A DNA stretch of 18,012 nt from Methylocapsa sp. (GTDB taxonomy: Bacteria > Pseudomonadota > Alphaproteobacteria > Rhizobiales > Beijerinckiaceae): assembly GCA_017353815.1 (NCBI GenBank), contig JAFMSB010000004.1, positions 1-18,012 on the forward strand. Direction: 5' to 3'. Positions 15,717-18,012 of this stretch are shown here, one piece after another. Each line of letters opens with the position of its first letter. Within the stretch, counting starts at the first letter, position 1. The position numbers and the translations under genes were made by a program. The notes beneath the pieces are model-generated. The model saw nothing but the letters and a program-made list of their open reading frames with translations, ran no database searches and was not told where the DNA came from.

Positions 15717-16826
15717 TCACGCCGTGGCTTTTACCGAGACCGGCGGCCGCGGTTCGCCGCTCTTCGCTTCATCGGCCTCTTCGGCCTGTTCGTCAGCCCC
15801 GGGCTCGCCGGCATCCTCAGCGCCGGCTAGAGAGGCAGGCTCAGGAGCGCTGCCCGCCGCGCGAATGACCGCCGCGCCAAGCTCGGCTATCTTCAGGCGC
15901 AAAATCTCGTTTTCTTCCCGATGCAGGAGGGATTCGGCCTGGCCCGGCGAAAGTGCCGCCCGCAATTCCTCGAGCTCTTTGGTCAGCCGCTCTGACGTCT
16001 TGCGGGAGGCCTCGAGCGCCTCTTGGCTTGCCGCGTGGGCGCTGCGCAGCCGCTCGATCTTTTCAAGATAGCCGCTCTCGGCGGCGCGCGCCGCCTCGGC
16101 CTGGAGCTTACGGTGCTTGATCAGATCTTTTTCGCGCTTGGCGGACGCCTCTAACGCTTCCTCCCTATCGGCAACCCGCGCGAGCGCGGCTTTCACCGTG
16201 GCTTGGCCGGCCTGATGTTGCTGCCGCAGGGCCGCGATCTCTCCCTCGACTTCTTCTATTCTGGCAGCTCGTGCCGCTAAGTCCTCGCCTTGCCGGGCGA
16301 AATCTGCCTCGACAGCGGCGATCGTCTCGCGCTGCTTTTCGGCAACCGCCCGCGAATCCGCGAGGCTCGCCTCCAAATCTTCGATCCGGGACTCCTTGCG
16401 CGCAATGAGCCCCGACATGTCGTAGGCCTCCTTGGCCGCGGTCCCAAGCTCGGCCGATGTCTCCTTCAATGCTTGCCTGAGCTTCGAGAGCTCTTCGCGG
16501 CCCTCGCTCCCCTGCTCGCTAAGGGCCCTCAAATTTGCGTCCTGCCGGGCAATGACCGCGAAGCTGCGGCCAAGCTCGGCCATATCGGCGGCAAGGCGCT
16601 CATTGAGCGCCGCCGCCTTTTGTTCGAGGCGGCGCAATCTGACCGCATATTCGGCGCGCAGCAGGTCGCGCGAGGCGCGAATTTCCTCCGGCGAAAGCGG
16701 AAGCTCCATTTCGAGCCTGCGCGTGGAAAGCCGAATCGCACGATGCCAAAACGCCGGGGCCACCGCAAGCGCTACAATGCCCGCGGCGAAAAAGCCCAGC
16801 GCGAATATCATCACTTGTTCAATCAC
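15717..16826 (-). CDS. Membrane-anchored coiled-coil protein, function unknown
   Basis: A 369-residue protein with one N-terminal membrane segment (about residues 5-27, VMIFALGFFAAGIVALAVAP). A conserved-looking block follows (AIRLSTRRLEMELPLSPEEI, then ASRDLLRAEYAVRLRRLEQK), then a long, highly charged coiled coil of about 240 residues rich in Ala, Glu, Arg and Leu, and an acidic Ala/Glu/Pro tail (about 325-369). The anchor plus the RLSTRRLE block resembles a hypothetical protein I associate with Rhizobiales genomes; no function is established. The coiled coil would lie in the cytoplasm if the anchor inserts N-out. It superficially recalls RmuC, but no RmuC nuclease-like domain is present. 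Its 3' end converges on the GDSL gene. Confidence 0.85.
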   Translation of the reverse strand: MIEQVMIFALGFFAAGIVALAVAPAFWHRAIRLSTRRLEMELPLSPEEIRASRDLLRAEYAVRLRRLEQKAAALNERLAADMAELGRSFAVIARQDANLRALSEQGSEGREELSKLRQALKETSAELGTAAKEAYDMSGLIARKESRIEDLEASLADSRAVAEKQRETIAAVEADFARQGEDLAARAARIEEVEGEIAALRQQHQAGQATVKAALARVADREEALEASAKREKDLIKHRKLQAEAARAAESGYLEKIERLRSAHAASQEALEASRKTSERLTKELEELRAALSPGQAESLLHREENEILRLKIAELGAAVIRAAGSAPEPASLAGAEDAGEPGADEQAEEADEAKSGEPRPPVSVKATA

Positions 16827-17255
16827 ATCGCCGCCAATTCAATTGAGACGATTGAAACCCGCGGGCCGGGCAATCCCGGGACAACCGCCGGAAGCAGTTT
16901 TCCTGCCCGGCCCCATTCTATAAGCAAGCCCGGCGCAAGAGAACTCCATGCTCACGCGGCATTGCGGCAAAACCTTGGCCCGGCTCCCCGCGGGACCATA
17001 GCCGTTTCCGCCCGAAAGGCAACGTCTCCGCCCTGGCGCGAAGCGGAACCTCGAGCAGCTGCTTGCGGCATTCAAATATCGATCAGAAAAGATGATGGCT
17101 AGCGGCTGAAGCGGGCGGGAATAGTTCTACGCCGAGAGCGAGAGCAAGGGCGAGGCAGCCGCCTGCAGCCGCGTCTGGCGAAAGTTTATTGCATTCACAA
17201 AGAAACCATAAGCCCATCGCCCTCGGCCTCCGGGGCGGGCAGCACCGGAATTCGC
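16827..17255. other. Gene-free stretch of about 430 bases
   Basis: No open frame here shows recognisable similarity or a credible start. The only repeat noticed is GCAGCCGC occurring twice with a 2-base gap near 17157-17174. It lies between two minus-strand genes and must contain the promoter of the coiled-coil gene, but I see no convincing -35/-10 pair. Confidence 0.5.
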
Positions 17256-17516
17256 TCAGATAAGCCGGCTTAATTTGACTTCGAGCTTTTCGAGAGCTGC
17301 CGCCTCTGACCGAAGCTCACGTTCATTATCTTCAAGCAATTTGAGGGATTCAGCGAGAAGCTCAAGTATGCGCTCCGAACTAAATGTCGGATGCCCAGCT
17401 GCGTTCATTCTGGCAATCCGCAGTTCTTGCTCCGCCACGATCTGCCGGGCGGCGCAAGCGTGCTCGTTGGCTCTGGCCAGTTCATTTTTCAGATAAAGGC
17501 TTACACTGGCGGGCAT
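17256..17516 (-). CDS. Small helical protein of unknown function
   Basis: An 86-residue, probably cytosolic and entirely helical protein. The first segment reads SLYLKNELARANEHACAARQ, then IVAEQELRIARM. A short loop AGHPTFSSERI leads into a second helix, LLAESLKLLEDNERELRSE, continuing to ALEKLEVKLSRLI. This two-helix layout, with A-R-x-x-V-A-E-x-E near the start and a G-H-x-T turn, resembles short uncharacterised proteins common in Bradyrhizobium and relatives. The frame is open upstream to a GTG at 17726, but that part runs through a transcription terminator and looks non-coding, so I start at the ATG at 17516. No clear Shine-Dalgarno sequence precedes it. Function unknown. Confidence 0.6.
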   Translation of the reverse strand: MPASVSLYLKNELARANEHACAARQIVAEQELRIARMNAAGHPTFSSERILELLAESLKLLEDNERELRSEAAALEKLEVKLSRLI

Positions 17517-17549
17517 AGCTGCGGCGCTCTTTAGGGATGGGGGAATCGG

Positions 17550-17594
17550 AAAAAACGAGAGCCCCCGGTCCTGGACGTGGTCCGAACCGGGGGC
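17550..17594 (-). terminator. Strong rho-independent terminator
   Basis: On the minus strand GCCCCCGGT (17594-17586) pairs perfectly with ACCGGGGGC (17569-17561). The 16-base loop contains a further GGAC/GTCC pairing. The stem is followed by TCTCGTTTTTT, with six T residues at 17555-17550. This is the best terminator in the window. It lies 34 bases before the start of the 86-residue gene, so it ends a short upstream transcript or attenuates that gene. Confidence 0.75.
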
Positions 17595-17745
17595 CGCAGT
17601 TGAGATCCGGTCTCGGCCAAGAAGGCATCCAACCAAGCCCCAGCTGCCTGCCCCCGAGCGCTCACGTGACGGTATCGCCTCCGGGAGCGTTGAGGAGCGA
17701 GGAAGGCTAATCGCCTTGGGTCCCACAGGGGTTCCAGCTGAGCGG
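17550..17745 (-). ncRNA. Candidate small RNA or attenuating leader
   Basis: Between an A/T-rich promoter-like stretch and the terminator the minus strand can encode an RNA of about 195 bases. Beyond the terminator stem it can form AGGCA/TGCCT (near 17651 and 17624) and a GGCCG/CGGCC stem enclosing GAGA/TCTC (about 17617-17591), plus AAGGC/GCCTT near its 5' end (about 17719-17705). The last two bases of the GGCCG/CGGCC stem overlap the terminator, so the two stems may be mutually exclusive. I tried and failed to match it to 6S RNA, SRP RNA, tmRNA, RNase P or known riboswitches. It may be an independent small RNA or a leader controlling the 86-residue gene. Confidence 0.42.
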
Positions 17746-17753
17746 AAAATAAA

Positions 17754-17783
17754 AATATATTTGATCGATTTAGTTTAGGTCAC
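17754..17783 (-). promoter_or_regulatory. Possible promoter of the candidate RNA
   Basis: On the minus strand TATATT (17759-17754) is a good -10 element in the most A/T-rich stretch of the window. GTGACC (17783-17778) lies 18 bases upstream as a weak -35. Transcription would begin near 17745. Confidence 0.35.
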
Positions 17784-17841
17784 GCCGGAAGGACAGCGGA
17801 TCTAGCGTGCTTCTTCATTTGCAGCAGACATTGGAACGCTC

Positions 17842-17985
17842 TTGAAGGCTTTACATGCTACCATTTTTCGATCCCAGGATGCCCGCGGTCTCCTGATAAT
17901 CCTATCGATCCCCATCTTTGCATTTTACGCGGGAAGGGTTGCCGTGGCTCTGTTTTTTCTGCTGCGCTCGGGCATTAGCGAATAG
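17842..17985 (+). CDS. Possible small membrane protein (47 residues)
   Basis: A TTG-started frame encodes 47 residues dominated by one hydrophobic stretch, GLLIILSIPIFAFYAG followed by VAVALFFLLRSG, consistent with a single-pass small membrane protein. GGA lies 7 bases before the TTG, a weak ribosome binding site. I recognise no family, and an opposite-strand frame of similar size exists, so this is tentative. Confidence 0.2.
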   Translation: MKALHATIFRSQDARGLLIILSIPIFAFYAGRVAVALFFLLRSGISE

Positions 17986-18012
17986 GACCTGACCCGCTTA
18001 CCGGCAGCAGTT

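Noticed and set aside
16290..17102. A 270-codon plus-strand frame extending into the gene-free stretch
   Set aside because: Most of it mirrors the coiled-coil gene, and its unique part (after 16827) shows no similarity or composition typical of protein.
17517..17726. N-terminal extension of the 86-residue gene from a GTG at 17726
   Set aside because: It would be translated through a strong rho-independent terminator with six T residues, and the peptide is Ser/Gly/Pro-rich without helical continuity to the conserved-looking part.
17550..17745. 6S RNA, SRP RNA, tmRNA or a known riboswitch as identity of the structured region
   Set aside because: None of the conserved sequence blocks I know for these RNAs could be found, so the region is left as an unassigned candidate.
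1..18012. CRISPR arrays, tRNA or rRNA genes, complete insertion sequences
   Set aside because: No regularly spaced repeats, no tRNA T-loop consensus in a foldable context and no transposase with motifs were seen on either strand.

Overview
The window looks like a chromosomal segment from an alphaproteobacterium of the order Hyphomicrobiales (Rhizobiales), most plausibly the Beijerinckiaceae or a related family. The reasons are the high G+C, the third-codon G/C preference of most genes, the pairing of trxB with an LsrB/VtlR-type LysR regulator, a DUF1491 gene, and a membrane-anchored coiled-coil protein of a type I associate with Rhizobiales. No species can be named from the sequence alone. 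No tRNA, rRNA, CRISPR array or complete insertion sequence was seen.

Layout. (1) At the left edge, minus-strand map and radC and the first codons of a third gene are joined by 1-nt and 4-nt overlaps. Homoserine dehydrogenase (hom) diverges from them, followed by a lower-G+C TIGR04325-type methyltransferase. (2) From about 4.0 to 7.9 kb lies a looser, accessory-looking stretch: a DUF1772 membrane protein, the decayed remains of a GH19 chitinase/endolysin gene abutting the tail of a ParE/RelE toxin gene, an RND-type periplasmic adaptor without a visible pump, an MT-A70 adenine methyltransferase, a DUF1491 protein and a NUDIX hydrolase. (3) At 8.2-9.2 kb is a lower-G+C gene for an exported, cysteine-rich protein with an HExxH zinc-protease motif. 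(4) From 9.4 to 13.3 kb a minus-strand block carries phosphomannomutase/phosphoglucomutase, a secreted helix-hairpin-helix protein, an LsrB-like LysR regulator started by TTG, and thioredoxin reductase. (5) From 13.6 to 15.6 kb, plus-strand yebC and an exported GDSL/SGNH esterase. (6) From 15.7 kb to the right edge, a minus-strand membrane-anchored coiled-coil protein, a small helical protein, and upstream of it a structured region ending in a good rho-independent terminator, probably a small RNA or an attenuating leader.

How the genes fit together. The housekeeping parts are separate: protein maturation (map), DNA-repair-associated RadC, Thr/Met/Ile precursor synthesis (hom), hexose phosphate interconversion for cell-surface sugars (pgm/pmm), thiol redox control (trxB with its LysR neighbour) and translation/transcription control (yebC). 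The accessory items do not form an obvious single system. The most interesting points are the GH19/ParE remnant junction, the pump-less adaptor beside it, the exported HExxH protein, and the candidate structured RNA at 17.55-17.75 kb.
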